From NCBI RefSeq assembly GCF_900589395.1, contig NZ_UUIS01000096.1:1-64000 (forward strand): a DNA stretch of 64,000 bases, read 5' to 3'. The translations under genes and the position numbers were made by a program. Source of the DNA: Pseudomonas viridiflava. Its GTDB lineage: Bacteria > Pseudomonadota > Gammaproteobacteria > Pseudomonadales > Pseudomonadaceae. The notes beneath the pieces were generated by a model. That model was not told where the DNA came from and ran no database searches. It was given only the letters and a program-made list of their open reading frames with translations. This document shows, piece after piece, positions 32,118-43,218 of the stretch (position 1 is its first letter; every line of letters starts with the position of its first letter).

Positions 32118-34932
32118 GGTGTTTTTCCAGCCGCGCCTTGTGGTGCAGGTAGAGGATGCTCTGGCCGTGTCCGTCAGGGTTGAGCCCTGACAGGTCCAGG
32201 TCGGTGATGTAGCAACGGTAGCGCTCGGGCTCGTGACGCCGGGCCAGAATCTGCCGGGCAACGGCGGCGTACAGATGCTCGCCGTATTCGAGTTCGGAAA
32301 ACTCCCGGTTGTCGCAATACAGCGTGACATTCACCTGCCCCGGCACACTTTCCTCGATGATGGCCTGCACGTCATAGAAAGGCTTGTCGGTGGCGGTGGG
32401 CGTCTGGCGCGCCTCGACACTGCGCGCGCGGCTGCTGCCCGAGGGCAACACCTGGTAATACAGCACCGCCAGTGCCACCGGCGCCTGCACGCTGTCGAGC
32501 GGCAACGACGCGCTGCGCCGGTAGAGCATGGCCTGGAAAAACCGCTGCAAGGGTTGCAGCAGGCCGGGCTCGTCATGCCAGGGCAGGTGCTGGTGCCACA
32601 GGGCGTTGTGCTCGTCGAGCACGTACAGGTCGGCGAACCCCTCATTGACCCGGTAGAACACCTGGATGCACTCGGGCTGGCCATGCGGCAGGATGATGGT
32701 CAGGTCGTGATCGTCCAGCGCCTGGGGGTCCAGGTACAGCGGGCTGTAGCACGGCAGGGCCTCGCCCAGGTAGCTGAACAGGCCTGGCAGGCTGTTGATC
32801 ACGATCGGGGTGATCCGTGCGTTCAACAGCTCCAGCACGTGGTACTGCTGTTGCACCTGGATCAGATAGCGATGATTGAGGCGCCGCGCCAGCAGCAGCC
32901 TGGCGGTATCGACGATGTCCTCGACGCGCTGGGCGATGGCCTGGGCGCGGTTGTGACAAAAGCAACTGACCCGGATACGCGGCTGGGCCTGGCCCTCGGG
33001 CAGGCTGCCGAGCAGGTCGACCAGGCAGTCGAGCAGGGCATGCGGGCCTTCGTAGCGAGCGAACAGCGTCTCGTTCCAGCTGTTGAGGGTGATCTGGTCC
33101 AGGGTCAGGACCAGGTTCTCGCGCGCCCCGGCATAGCTAAGTGAATCGGTGCGCTCGGTGGTCATCAGGATGTTCAGGTCGCGGTGATGACGCAACGGAT
33201 CAAGCCCGACATTGATCAGCAGCAGGATCTCCCTGGGCACACTGGGCTTGAGCAATTGCTCATCGCTGACCGCCGGCAACGGCAGGGCAAAGCTCTGTTG
33301 CAGGGCACCGGTCAGGTTGAACAGTTCAAGCTCGCTCAAGTCGCTGGTGCCGGGGTGCAAGGCCAGGCGCGTGCTGTTGTCGATGACCTGGTTGCGATGG
33401 CACCAGGCCAGGAGTTCAAGCAGTTCGCGGCTGCGCTTGAGCGGCGTGAAGCCGGGCCATTCATGCGCACTCAGGCTGCCGTTGTACAGGCTCCACTGAT
33501 GCTTGCCCGGTTCGCGCTTGTTGGGCGAATGCACCAGGGTCAGGGTGTCTTCGGCCAGGTCCGGGGCAATCCCGGGGTTGATGAACTCGATCTTGCCGGC
33601 CTTGCGCTCGAAAGCGGCATACAGGCGCCGGCCCAGAATGCTCATGTCGCGGTCATTGATCGCCTGGGCCGTCTTTTGTTTCTTCGCCAGTTGGGTCAGA
33701 AAGCGATAGCTGTAGTTGAGTTCGTTGACCAGCGCGCGGCGCTCGTGGCTCACCTGGCGGACTTTCCACTGGTTGCGGCTGTCGAGCAGCGTCAATTGCT
33801 GCTCGTCCCATCCCCATTCGCCGGTCAGGCGCTCCATCACCTGGCGTTGCCAGCCGGTGCTGCGCTGGCGCCCGGTGAGTTTCTTGTTGACCTTCAGGTA
33901 CAGGCTGCGGCGCACCAGCTCCAGGCGCTCGGGTTCGTTGCGCGCGCGCAGGTGCTCTTCGATGCGGCGGTACACCACCATGTACGGGTCCAGCTCGTCC
34001 AGGTCGGGTTGATGAGCGAACACCGCCTTCTTGAAGCGCAGGCTCAGGCATTGCACGTTGGGGTATTCGCTGGCATAGACCTCGATCAACAACAGCTTGA
34101 GCGCCGACTTGTACGGCGAGTCGATGCCCTTGAACAACTGCCACAGCCCGGCGCCGACGAACTCGCCCGGCGGGATGTGCGCCATGTGCCCCAGGTCGAG
34201 CACTTCGTCGGCACGGATGAAACGCTTTGACAGCAGGGTATGGGTGTAGGCGTCATACCGGGCTTCTTCGTAGGCCGGCACCAGCCACCACAAGGGGGTG
34301 CGCCCCGCCAGCCACAGCGCGGTGCGATAGAACTCATCAAGCAACAGATAGTGCTGGGCGGTGCCGCAGTCGTCGGAGCTCAGTTGCGCGTCGCGATCGC
34401 CCACCCGAAAGCGTTGCGGGTCGATCAGGAAGAAATGCGCTTCGGCGCCTTGGGTGTCGGCCCAGATTTCCAGGGCCTGGCATTTCTTGCGCAGCTCGGC
34501 AATGGCGTTGGGGGCCAGTTCGCTGTCGTGGCAGACCCAGACGTCCATGTCGCTCTGGTCAGCCTGGGCCAGGGTGCCCAGGCTGCCCATCAGGAACAGG
34601 CCGTGGATTGGCTGCGGCGCATGGTTGTGGCGCACCTTGTACGAGAACGAACGGGTCAGGCGCTGAGCCTCGGCCAGTACCGGGGCGGGCGGGTCGTAAT
34701 TGGACACACCCGCCGGCGTGCTGCCGGACACATAGCCAGGCAACAGCGGATGGTTGACGTGAAACAGCAGCGGCAGCAACGTCAGGACGTTCTGCTGGCG
34801 CGGCGACAGGCCTTCGCGGGCACGGGCCAGCCTTCCCTCGTTGAGGGTCAGGAAGCGGCTACGCAATTGGCCAAGGACCTTGCGGTCAATGCCTTCGTCC
34901 AGATCGGGACGGATTTCAAAAGGGGGCGTCAT
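32086..34932 (-). CDS. cyaA: Class I adenylate cyclase
   Basis: The 948-residue protein is a full-length enterobacterial-type (class I) adenylate cyclase. The catalytic nucleotidyltransferase-like N-terminus contains LFLMGSLGTLAQADQSDMDV, with the GS...DxD pattern, and a large C-terminal regulatory half follows. It makes cAMP for Vfr/Crp-type control. The gene stands alone with a 235-bp upstream region and ends within the convergent DUF1289 gene. No frameshift is visible. Confidence 0.94.
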   Translation of the reverse strand: MTPPFEIRPDLDEGIDRKVLGQLRSRFLTLNEGRLARAREGLSPRQQNVLTLLPLLFHVNHPLLPGYVSGSTPAGVSNYDPPAPVLAEAQRLTRSFSYKVRHNHAPQPIHGLFLMGSLGTLAQADQSDMDVWVCHDSELAPNAIAELRKKCQALEIWADTQGAEAHFFLIDPQRFRVGDRDAQLSSDDCGTAQHYLLLDEFYRTALWLAGRTPLWWLVPAYEEARYDAYTHTLLSKRFIRADEVLDLGHMAHIPPGEFVGAGLWQLFKGIDSPYKSALKLLLIEVYASEYPNVQCLSLRFKKAVFAHQPDLDELDPYMVVYRRIEEHLRARNEPERLELVRRSLYLKVNKKLTGRQRSTGWQRQVMERLTGEWGWDEQQLTLLDSRNQWKVRQVSHERRALVNELNYSYRFLTQLAKKQKTAQAINDRDMSILGRRLYAAFERKAGKIEFINPGIAPDLAEDTLTLVHSPNKREPGKHQWSLYNGSLSAHEWPGFTPLKRSRELLELLAWCHRNQVIDNSTRLALHPGTSDLSELELFNLTGALQQSFALPLPAVSDEQLLKPSVPREILLLINVGLDPLRHHRDLNILMTTERTDSLSYAGARENLVLTLDQITLNSWNETLFARYEGPHALLDCLVDLLGSLPEGQAQPRIRVSCFCHNRAQAIAQRVEDIVDTARLLLARRLNHRYLIQVQQQYHVLELLNARITPIVINSLPGLFSYLGEALPCYSPLYLDPQALDDHDLTIILPHGQPECIQVFYRVNEGFADLYVLDEHNALWHQHLPWHDEPGLLQPLQRFFQAMLYRRSASLPLDSVQAPVALAVLYYQVLPSGSSRARSVEARQTPTATDKPFYDVQAIIEESVPGQVNVTLYCDNREFSELEYGEHLYAAVARQILARRHEPERYRCYITDLDLSGLNPDGHGQSILYLHHKARLEKHLNEAMQQTLA

Positions 34933-35110
34933 CGCAGCGTTAACCCGGAATGGCAGGCTTTATTGACGGCGTCATTAAAAGCACTGGGCCGTTTGTCCGA
35001 TGCCTGTTGGCGGACCGCGTGGCGGGCACGAGGCATCACCACGGCAGCCGTAAAGCGTTGACGTCAAATATGTAACGGCTTTGTATCAGTTTGTGTGCGC
35101 AAACGTGAAG

Positions 35111-35138
35111 GGGCCAGACAGGTTTTTTTGTCTGGCCC
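35111..35138. repeat. Inverted repeat between cyaA and the TIGR02647 gene
   Basis: A perfect 10-bp inverted repeat (GGGCCAGACA with its complement) encloses a T-rich loop. It lies 30 bases beyond the TIGR02647 stop. The T-run is in the loop rather than after the stem, so it is not a standard terminator in either direction. Confidence 0.5.
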
Positions 35139-35167
35139 GGCATCGCTGCAGGCCCGCAGGGTAAGGA

Positions 35168-35416
35168 TCAGGCTGTTTCGCGTGCCGTTTGCAGGATGGT
35201 CAGCAAGGATTGGGCATGGCGAGCGGCTTCCAGACCCAGGCTGGTCAGGTAACCGCCGTCGACCTGGCTCGTCAGGCCTTTGTCATGCAGGCGTTGGGCG
35301 GCGGCAATCGCCACGGGGGCGGCCACATGATGGACCTTCAGGCCTTCGAGGGTGTTGTCCAGGTTGAACAGGGCAAGGATTTCCAGTTCAGCAACCAGCT
35401 CAGGGGTGTAAGACAT
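35168..35416 (-). CDS. TIGR02647 family conserved protein
   Basis: The 82-residue protein opens SYTPELVAELEILALFNLDN and has the further segment APVAIAAAQRLHDKGLTSQV, which match the small TIGR02647 family of gamma-proteobacteria. It looks like an all-helical, possibly winged-helix domain (GLTSQVDGGYLTSLGLEAA resembles an HTH wing). Function is unknown. It is a single gene. Confidence 0.75.
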   Translation of the reverse strand: MSYTPELVAELEILALFNLDNTLEGLKVHHVAAPVAIAAAQRLHDKGLTSQVDGGYLTSLGLEAARHAQSLLTILQTARETA

Positions 35417-35534
35417 AGGTGCTCCAGACTTTTATTAGTGGACGCCTGTGAGGGCGCAGGTCCCGGGTGGTGAGGTGGCAACGGGACTTGCCGAGTGTAG
35501 CCCGGATCCTGCGTGCCGGGTGCCCGGCCCATGC

Positions 35535-35810
35535 TTAATTTTCTGGCGGCAATTGCGGCAGTGCACGCAGTGCCGTTTCGTACCAGGTGCCATCGAATGG
35601 CCGATCGGCCGCGAGCATGGCATCAATTTCCACGGCCAGCACATGGGCCATCATTTCGATGATGTCGTCACGCTCATAGCCCACCAGGGTCAGTTTGTTG
35701 AAAACGGCGGTCGCGGCAGGCGGATTGTCATTTTCAAGCTGGTTCTCGATGGCCTGCATCAGGGTGGAGGCGGCGAATTCTTCTTCGTTGTCGTCAAGTA
35801 CTTCGGTCAT
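35535..35810 (-). CDS. Small acidic conserved protein of unknown function
   Basis: The 91-residue product starts MTEVLDDNEEEFAASTLMQA, is acidic and mainly helical, and ends in LRALPQLPPEN. I recognise it only as a conserved small Pseudomonas protein near cyaA/argH. GGAGAAGATTTCC precedes the ATG, so translation is likely. No domain is assigned. Segment LVGYERDDIIEMMAHVLAVE suggests an amphipathic helix pair. Confidence 0.7.
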   Translation of the reverse strand: MTEVLDDNEEEFAASTLMQAIENQLENDNPPAATAVFNKLTLVGYERDDIIEMMAHVLAVEIDAMLAADRPFDGTWYETALRALPQLPPEN

Positions 35811-35989
35811 GGAAATCTTCTCCGGTAAGGGGGGTGCAGTTTAACTGCATCGCGTGGGGCGAATCGACGAGCGTTGTAGGACGCTTCTGAAATGTTACAA
35901 AAGCTCATAGGTCGCTGATTTTTAAGTGAAAAAAACCTTTAGAGTGCCGGGCGCTGTTGCAGCGTACGCCCCATTCAAGGAGATTTCAG

Positions 35990-36661
35990 GTGCTGAAGTT
36001 ATATGGATTTGCCGCAAGCAACTATTTCAATATGGTCCAGCTGGCCTTGCTGGAGAAGCAGTTGCCGTTCGAGTTCGTGCCCCTGCATGGCTGCCAGAAC
36101 CCCGAGGCAATGGCCATCAGTGCGCGGGGCAAGGTGCCGGTACTGGGTACGGAACACGGCTTCATCAGTGAGACAGATGTCATCCTGCGTTATCTGGAAG
36201 ACATCTCGACCACCCGGCCGCTGGTGCCTGCCGACCCCTTCGGTCGGGCCCAGGCCTGGACCATTGCCAAGGAAATCGAGCTGTACATCGAGCTGCCGGC
36301 CCGGCTGTGCTACGTCGAGGTCATCTTCGGCGGCCGGCCGACACCGCCCGACCTCAAGGCCAAGGCGCGGCGCGACCTGATCAAAGGCGTTGCCGCGCTG
36401 GCACAGCGAGCCCGCTTTGCGCCTTATGTCGCAGGTGCGCATTTCACGGTGGCAGACCTCTATTTTCTCTACAGCATCGACCTGGCGCAGCGCGTAGGCG
36501 AGCAAATGTTCGGTCTGGATCTGTTGGGGATGCTACCTGGGGCGCAGGCCCTGCTGGTGCATCTGGCGCAATACCCCAATGTGCAGCAGGTGGCAGCGAC
36601 CAGGGAGGCCGACTGGCCCAGGTTCCTGGCCCGTGTGCAGGCCGTGGCCCGGCAGGCGTGA
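35990..36661 (+). CDS. Glutathione S-transferase family protein
   Basis: The 223-residue protein has a thioredoxin-like N-terminal domain (LKLYGFAASNYFNMVQLAL, then GKVPVLGTEHGFISETDVIL with the cis-Pro and Glu-Thr/Ser glutathione contacts) and a helical C-terminal domain. The start is GTG at 35,990, chosen because AAGGAG lies 7 bases upstream; the longer frame to 35,957 has no such site. Substrate is unknown. The stop codon falls inside a hairpin shared with convergent argH. Confidence 0.85.
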   Translation: MLKLYGFAASNYFNMVQLALLEKQLPFEFVPLHGCQNPEAMAISARGKVPVLGTEHGFISETDVILRYLEDISTTRPLVPADPFGRAQAWTIAKEIELYIELPARLCYVEVIFGGRPTPPDLKAKARRDLIKGVAALAQRARFAPYVAGAHFTVADLYFLYSIDLAQRVGEQMFGLDLLGMLPGAQALLVHLAQYPNVQQVAATREADWPRFLARVQAVARQA

Positions 36662-36675
36662 GCGCCTGCCGGGCC
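36646..36675. terminator. Hairpin between convergent GST and argH genes
   Basis: A perfect 13-bp stem (GGCCCGGCAGGCG with its complement) and a 4-base loop contain the GST stop codon and lie just past the argH stop. No U-tract follows on either strand. It may still delimit both transcripts. Confidence 0.55.
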
Positions 36676-36687
36676 GTCCTGCCGTGA

Positions 36688-38082
<1,395 letters not shown>

Positions 38083-38217
38083 GATTTCGCTCGTTGCTCT
38101 GCGTGAAAGGAAGTTCGCTAAACGACGGCGATGATAGCAGGGTGAGGTTTTTTTATCCTCGAACGGCTTGTCCCGCGCCCCCGCCGGGACGAGACTGGTG
38201 CCTGCGCGAGGGCCCTC

Positions 38218-39288
38218 ATGATCATCGAAAAACAAAAAACCGCGGCCGAGCAGGATTTCTTCCTGCCGGAACTGTGCCTGCCCCAAGCGTTGCTGGTGCT
38301 GGTGGTACTGGCCGAGCTGCTGGTGCTGGCGCTGGTGCTGGTCGAGCCCATGCACGACACCTTTCCCTGGGTGCGTCTGGCCCTGATGTCGCTGTTCGTG
38401 CAGTGGATCGTCCTGCTCTCGGCAGCCTTGCTCTGTGGCCTGCGGCCCTGGCTGGCGCGCCTGCCGGCAGGGTTGGCTGGTCTGCTGGGCTGCCTGATGG
38501 TGATGGGCCTGACGCTGTTGTGCACGGCGGTGACCGATGTCTGCCAGCTCTCGATGCGGATTTCGCTGGAAGGCATGGTGGAGCGCTATATCCGGTATTC
38601 GTTGATTGCCTTGATCATGTCCGCACTGATGTTGCGCTACTTTTATCTGCAGAGTCAGTGGCGCAAGCAGCAGCAGGCCGAACTGCGGGCCAGGATCGAA
38701 GCCCTGCAGGCACGCATCCGGCCGCACTTTCTGTTCAATACGCTTAACAGCATTGCCAGCCTTGTCGCCAGTGATCCGGTCAAGGCCGAGCAGGCCGTGC
38801 TGGATCTGTCTGACCTGTTCCGGGCCAGCCTTGCCCGTCCCGGGACGCTGGTGAGCTGGCGCGAAGAGCTCGAGTTGGCCAAACGATATTTATCGATCGA
38901 ACAATATCGCCTCGGCGAACGTCTACAGTTGGACTGGGCGGTAAGTACGATTGATGATGACTTGCCGATTCCCCAGCTAACCTTGCAGCCATTGCTGGAA
39001 AATGCCCTGACCTATGGCATCGCACCGCGCATTGACGGCGGTGTGGTGCGGGTCGAGGCACATTACGAAAGGGGAGTGTTCATATTGTGTGTCAGCAATC
39101 CTTATGACGAAGTTGCCCCACGGCAGACGTCCAGCGGCACCCACCAGGCCTTGTCGAACATAGGTGCGCGTATTACGGCACTTTTCGGTCCGCAGGCAAG
39201 TCTCAGCGTGGAGCGCCGTGATGGCCGTCACTACACCTGTCTACGCTATCCTTGTGCGAGACTCACGCAGGAAGCCAAAGCAATATGA
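38218..39288 (+). CDS. algZ: AlgZ/FimS sensor histidine kinase (LytS type)
   Basis: The 356-residue membrane protein has four to five hydrophobic helices in its first 140 residues. The kinase domain follows, with the phosphoacceptor segment RIRPHFLFNTLNSIASLVAS (His near residue 175) and the N-box LQPLLENALTYGI. This is the His_kinase/LytS family. AlgZ partners with AlgR, encoded next with an ATGA overlap, in control of alginate, type IV pili and virulence-type functions. It is divergent from argH as in other pseudomonads. Confidence 0.93.
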   Translation: MIIEKQKTAAEQDFFLPELCLPQALLVLVVLAELLVLALVLVEPMHDTFPWVRLALMSLFVQWIVLLSAALLCGLRPWLARLPAGLAGLLGCLMVMGLTLLCTAVTDVCQLSMRISLEGMVERYIRYSLIALIMSALMLRYFYLQSQWRKQQQAELRARIEALQARIRPHFLFNTLNSIASLVASDPVKAEQAVLDLSDLFRASLARPGTLVSWREELELAKRYLSIEQYRLGERLQLDWAVSTIDDDLPIPQLTLQPLLENALTYGIAPRIDGGVVRVEAHYERGVFILCVSNPYDEVAPRQTSSGTHQALSNIGARITALFGPQASLSVERRDGRHYTCLRYPCARLTQEAKAI

Positions 39289-40031
39289 ATGTCCTGATCG
39301 TTGATGACGAACCCCTGGCCCGGGAACGATTGAGCCGTCTGGTCGGCGAAATCGAGGGCTACCGGGTCCTGGAACCCAGCGCTGCCAATGGCGAGGAAGC
39401 CTTGGCGCTGATCGAAAGCCACAAGCCGGACATTGTCCTGCTCGACATCCGCATGCCGGGTCTTGACGGCCTGCAGGTCGCCGCCAGACTGTGCGAGCGC
39501 GAAGCCCCGCCCGCTGTTGTCTTCTGCACCGCGCACGATGAATTTGCCCTGGAAGCCTTCCAGGTCAGCGCGGTGGGTTACCTGGTCAAGCCGGTGCGCC
39601 CCGAGCATTTGTCCGAGGCCCTGAAAAAAGCCGAGCGGCCCAATCGCGTGCAGTTGGCCGCCATGACCCGTCCTGCTGCCGAAAGCGGTAATGGTCCACG
39701 TACGCACATCAGTGCGCGGACTCGCAAAGGCATCGAGCTGATCCCGCTGGATCAGGTGATCTTCTTCATTGCCGACCACAAGTACGTGACCTTGCGACAC
39801 GAGGGCGGCGAAGTGTTGCTCGATGAGCCTCTCAAGGCGCTGGAGGACGAGTTTGGTGATCGCTTTGTGCGCATCCACCGCAATGCGCTGGTGGCCCGCG
39901 AACGAATCGAGCGCCTGCAGCGCACGCCTCTGGGGCATTTCCAGTTGTACCTCAAGGGCCTTAACGGCGACGCCCTGGTGGTCAGTCGGCGCCATGTGGC
40001 CGGCGTACGCAAGATGATGCAGCACCTCTAG
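39285..40031 (+). CDS. algR: AlgR response regulator (LytTR type)
   Basis: The 248-residue protein has a receiver domain (MNVLIVDDEPLARERL, phospho-Asp in IVLLDIRMPGLDGL near residue 54, Lys in YLVKPVRPEHL) and a C-terminal LytTR DNA-binding domain (FFIADHKYVTLRHEGGE, then RFVRIHRNALVARERI). The length equals AlgR. The start at 39,285 overlaps the algZ stop as ATGA, so translation is coupled. A 297-bp gap to hemC follows, with no gene visible. Confidence 0.96.
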   Translation: MNVLIVDDEPLARERLSRLVGEIEGYRVLEPSAANGEEALALIESHKPDIVLLDIRMPGLDGLQVAARLCEREAPPAVVFCTAHDEFALEAFQVSAVGYLVKPVRPEHLSEALKKAERPNRVQLAAMTRPAAESGNGPRTHISARTRKGIELIPLDQVIFFIADHKYVTLRHEGGEVLLDEPLKALEDEFGDRFVRIHRNALVARERIERLQRTPLGHFQLYLKGLNGDALVVSRRHVAGVRKMMQHL

Positions 40032-40328
40032 AGCATCTGACGATCGGGCATGGCAAGCGACCTGTAGTCCGTTTGACCTGCCTGGCGTTAATAAGCACAT
40101 GCGTGTTGTTTTCAACACGGCACGACTGCGATCCTGGCGATTACCATCGAATGCCTCAAGACGTTGTTTCATATCGAGGCGCTGTCCGATTCAAACGCTG
40201 CAAGACGTTCCGGTGTCCGTCAGTCCGATTGACGGGGGGCACGTCATGCCCGGACTTTGTCGGCGGCATTCAAGCGTGCGCGGCCGAGCTGTTATCATCG
40301 GCGGTCTTTACCCTGTACGGATTGATTC

Positions 40329-41270
40329 ATGTCCACTCGCGAAATCCGCATTGCGACGCGCAAGAGCGCGCTGGCCCTCTGGCAGGCCGAATACGTCAAG
40401 TCCCGGCTCGAACAGGCGCATCCCGGCCTGGTGGTCAGCCTGGTGCCCATGGTCAGTCGCGGCGACAAGCTGCTTGACTCACCGTTGGCAAAGATCGGCG
40501 GCAAGGGGTTGTTCGTCAAGGAACTGGAAACCGCCCTGCTGGAAAACGAAGCCGACATCGCCGTGCACTCCATGAAAGACGTGCCGATGGCCTTCCCCGA
40601 GGGGTTGGGCCTGTTTTGCATCTGCGAGCGTGAAGACCCGCGCGACGCCTTTGTTTCCAACCATTTCACCAGCCTCGACCAAATGCCGGCCGGCAGCATC
40701 GTCGGCACCTCCAGCCTGCGTCGCCAGGCGCAGTTGCTGGCGCTACGGCCTGATTTGCAGATCCGCTTTCTGCGCGGCAACGTGAACACGCGCCTGGCCA
40801 AGCTCGACGCCGGCGAGTACGACGCAATCATCCTGGCCGCGGCCGGACTGATCCGCCTGGGCTTCGAGGCTCGCATCACGACCAACCTGCCGATCGAAGA
40901 CAGCCTGCCCTCCGGCGGCCAGGGCGCGGTCGGCATCGAATGCCGAACGCTCGATGCCGACATCCACGCCCTGCTGGCGCCCTTGCATCACGCTGACACC
41001 GCGCTGCGGGTTTCGGCCGAGCGCGCCCTCAATCGTCATCTCAACGGCGGCTGCCAGGTGCCGATTGCCTGCTATGCGGTGCTGGAAGGCGAGCAATTGT
41101 GGTTGCGCGGGCTGGTGGGCGAGCCTGATGGCCGCCTGCTGCTGCGGGCCGAGGCCCGCGGGTCGCGCGATGCCGCCCAGGCGCTCGGCGTGCAAGTGGC
41201 CGAAGACTTGCTGGCCCAGGGCGCCGGGCGGATCCTGCAAGCGATTTACGGCGAGGCAGACGAGCAATGA
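40329..41270 (+). CDS. hemC: Hydroxymethylbilane synthase (porphobilinogen deaminase)
   Basis: The 313-residue enzyme polymerises four porphobilinogens. It starts STREIRIATRKSALALWQ and includes KIGGKGLFVKELETALL and SLRRQAQLLALRPDLQIRFL. The dipyrromethane-cofactor Cys lies in LNRHLNGGCQVPIACYA. It heads the hemC-hemD-hemX-hemY run; the promoter is expected in the 297 bases upstream. Confidence 0.97.
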   Translation: MSTREIRIATRKSALALWQAEYVKSRLEQAHPGLVVSLVPMVSRGDKLLDSPLAKIGGKGLFVKELETALLENEADIAVHSMKDVPMAFPEGLGLFCICEREDPRDAFVSNHFTSLDQMPAGSIVGTSSLRRQAQLLALRPDLQIRFLRGNVNTRLAKLDAGEYDAIILAAAGLIRLGFEARITTNLPIEDSLPSGGQGAVGIECRTLDADIHALLAPLHHADTALRVSAERALNRHLNGGCQVPIACYAVLEGEQLWLRGLVGEPDGRLLLRAEARGSRDAAQALGVQVAEDLLAQGAGRILQAIYGEADEQ

Positions 41271-42031
41271 GCGCCTGGCGCCTGTTGCTGACGCGTCCTG
41301 CCGAAGAGTCGGCGGCGGTGGCTCAGGTGCTGTCACTGAACGGCGTGTTCACCCGCTGCCTGCCCTTGCTGGCCACGCAGCCCTTGCCACTGAGCGATGC
41401 GCATCGCTCGATGATCTTTGACCTGATGCAGTTTCAGGCAGTCATCGTGGTCAGCAAGCCGGCGGCCCGCGTGGCCCTTGAACTGCTTGACGAAATCTGG
41501 CCGCAACCGCCCTTGCAACCCTGGTTTTGCGTGGGGGCCGGCACCGGCAGGTTGCTGCTCGATTACGGCCTGCAGGATGTCAGCTGGCCGGCGCAGGGCG
41601 ACGACAGCGAAGCGCTGCTGGCACTGGCACATCTGCAAGAGGTCATCGCCATACCGGGAAGCCGTGTGTTAATCATGCGCGGTGACGAAGGACGTGAATG
41701 GATGGCCGAGCGTCTGCGCGAGCAAGGCGTCAGGGTCCAGTACTTGCCGCTGTACCGCCGTTACCTGCCGGTCCACCCACCCCAGGCCTTGTTCCGGCAG
41801 GTCGAGGGGGAACGCTTGAACGGGCTGGTGGTCAGCAGTGGGCAGGGTCTTGAGCATTTGCTCCAGATGGCGGGCGAGCGCTGGCCTGAACTGGCCGGGC
41901 TGACGCTGTTCGTGCCCAGCCCGCGGGTTGCCGAACTGGCGCGCGCCGCCGGGGCGCGGGTGGTTGTAGATTGTCGTGGCGCCAGCGCCACGGCCTTGCT
42001 GGAGGCTTTGCGGGTAACGCCCGCCTGTTGA
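41267..42031 (+). CDS. hemD: Uroporphyrinogen-III synthase
   Basis: The 254-residue protein starts MSAWRLLLTRPAEESAA, overlapping the hemC stop by ATGA. It shows the loosely conserved HemD pattern: QAVIVVSKPAARVALELL, VFVPSPRVAELARAAGAR and a final ASATALLEAL. It cyclises hydroxymethylbilane with inversion of ring D. Length and position between hemC and hemX make the call secure despite the low sequence conservation of this family. Confidence 0.93.
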   Translation: MSAWRLLLTRPAEESAAVAQVLSLNGVFTRCLPLLATQPLPLSDAHRSMIFDLMQFQAVIVVSKPAARVALELLDEIWPQPPLQPWFCVGAGTGRLLLDYGLQDVSWPAQGDDSEALLALAHLQEVIAIPGSRVLIMRGDEGREWMAERLREQGVRVQYLPLYRRYLPVHPPQALFRQVEGERLNGLVVSSGQGLEHLLQMAGERWPELAGLTLFVPSPRVAELARAAGARVVVDCRGASATALLEALRVTPAC

Positions 42032-42078
42032 TCGACGACGTGTCGCTGCCAGCGGCACCCATTGCAAAGGACGGATAC

Positions 42079-43218
42079 GTGAGCGAAACAGCCTTGCCCA
42101 AAGACGAAGAATCGGTGTCGAAAACATCGACCGTAACGCCCGCCCCAAAGCGCCCCGAGCGTTCGGGTCACCGCACCAGCGGCCTGGCAGTGGTGGCGCT
42201 GCTGCTGGGGATCGCCGGCGTCGGCGTGGCCGGCTGGGGCGTATGGCAACTGCGCATGCTGCAGGCCGGCCACCAGCAACAGCGCAGCGAAGTGCAGGAC
42301 ATTGCCGAGCAGACGCTGGCGCTGACCCGCAACGACCAGCAACTGGCCGCGCGCCTGGCGCAATTTCCGCCCGCCGACCAGCTTGAAGACAGCCGGCGGC
42401 TGGTGTCGCAACTGCAGGGTGACCAGCAGCGCCTGAGCCAGCGCCTGGAAGGCGTGCTGGGCGCCAGCCGCAAGGACTGGCGACTGGCCGAGGCCGAGCA
42501 CCTGCTGCGCCTGGCAAGCCTGCGCCTGTCGGCCTTGCAGGACATCAACAGTGCCAAGGCCCTGGTGCAGGGCGCCGATGACATCCTGCGCGAACAGGAC
42601 GATCCAGGCTCCTTTGCAGCCCGCGAGCAACTGGCCAAGAGCCTGGCGGCCCTGCACAGCATCAAGCAACCCGACCGTACCGGGTTGTTCCTGCAACTGG
42701 CAGCGCTGCGCGAGCAGGTCGTGCAGCTCAATGCACTGGCGCCCGAATACCAGGACAAAGGCGGTTCGCTGTTCGGCCTGACCCCGGCCAAGCCCACCAA
42801 CCCCGCTGACAGTGAAGAAAACTACTGGGCGAAATGGTGGGAGCAGATTTCCCATTACATCCGCATCGACTTCAATGCCGAAAAAGACATTCGTCCGGTG
42901 CTGGCCGGCCAGAGCCTGGCCCAGGTGCGCCTGGCGCTGACCCTGGCCCTGGAGCAGGCGCAGTGGGCGGCGCTCAATGGCGAGCCGCAGATTTATACAG
43001 CGGCCATCAAGGAAGCGCGCAGCGTGCTGACGGCCAACTTCAACCAGGACAATCCGCAGAGCAAGGCCATCGCTGAGCGTCTCGATGCGCTGGCGGACCA
43101 GCCGGTGTCGGTGATGACGCCTGACCTGGCGCAGAGCCTGGGTGCGGTGCAAGCCTACCTGGAGCGTCGTCATGGCGCGTCGCAGCCGACTGAAACGCAG
43201 CGAGGCACCAGCCCATGA
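42079..43218 (+). CDS. hemX: HemX, membrane-anchored protein of the hem operon
   Basis: The 379-residue protein has a short cytoplasmic tail, one transmembrane helix (LAVVALLLGIAGVGVAGW, near residues 34-51), and a long coiled-coil/helical periplasmic part (LRLASLRLSALQDINSAKAL). HemX has been annotated as a uroporphyrinogen-III methyltransferase, but it lacks methyltransferase motifs; its role may be in organising heme enzymes. The start is GTG at 42,079, with AAGGA 8 bases upstream; the frame is open to 41,971 within hemD. Confidence 0.88.
   Translation: MSETALPKDEESVSKTSTVTPAPKRPERSGHRTSGLAVVALLLGIAGVGVAGWGVWQLRMLQAGHQQQRSEVQDIAEQTLALTRNDQQLAARLAQFPPADQLEDSRRLVSQLQGDQQRLSQRLEGVLGASRKDWRLAEAEHLLRLASLRLSALQDINSAKALVQGADDILREQDDPGSFAAREQLAKSLAALHSIKQPDRTGLFLQLAALREQVVQLNALAPEYQDKGGSLFGLTPAKPTNPADSEENYWAKWWEQISHYIRIDFNAEKDIRPVLAGQSLAQVRLALTLALEQAQWAALNGEPQIYTAAIKEARSVLTANFNQDNPQSKAIAERLDALADQPVSVMTPDLAQSLGAVQAYLERRHGASQPTETQRGTSP

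Noticed and set aside
35168..35810. Two adjacent small genes as a possible toxin-antitoxin pair
   Set aside because: They are 118 bases apart, belong to unrelated conserved families and lack toxin-antitoxin features.
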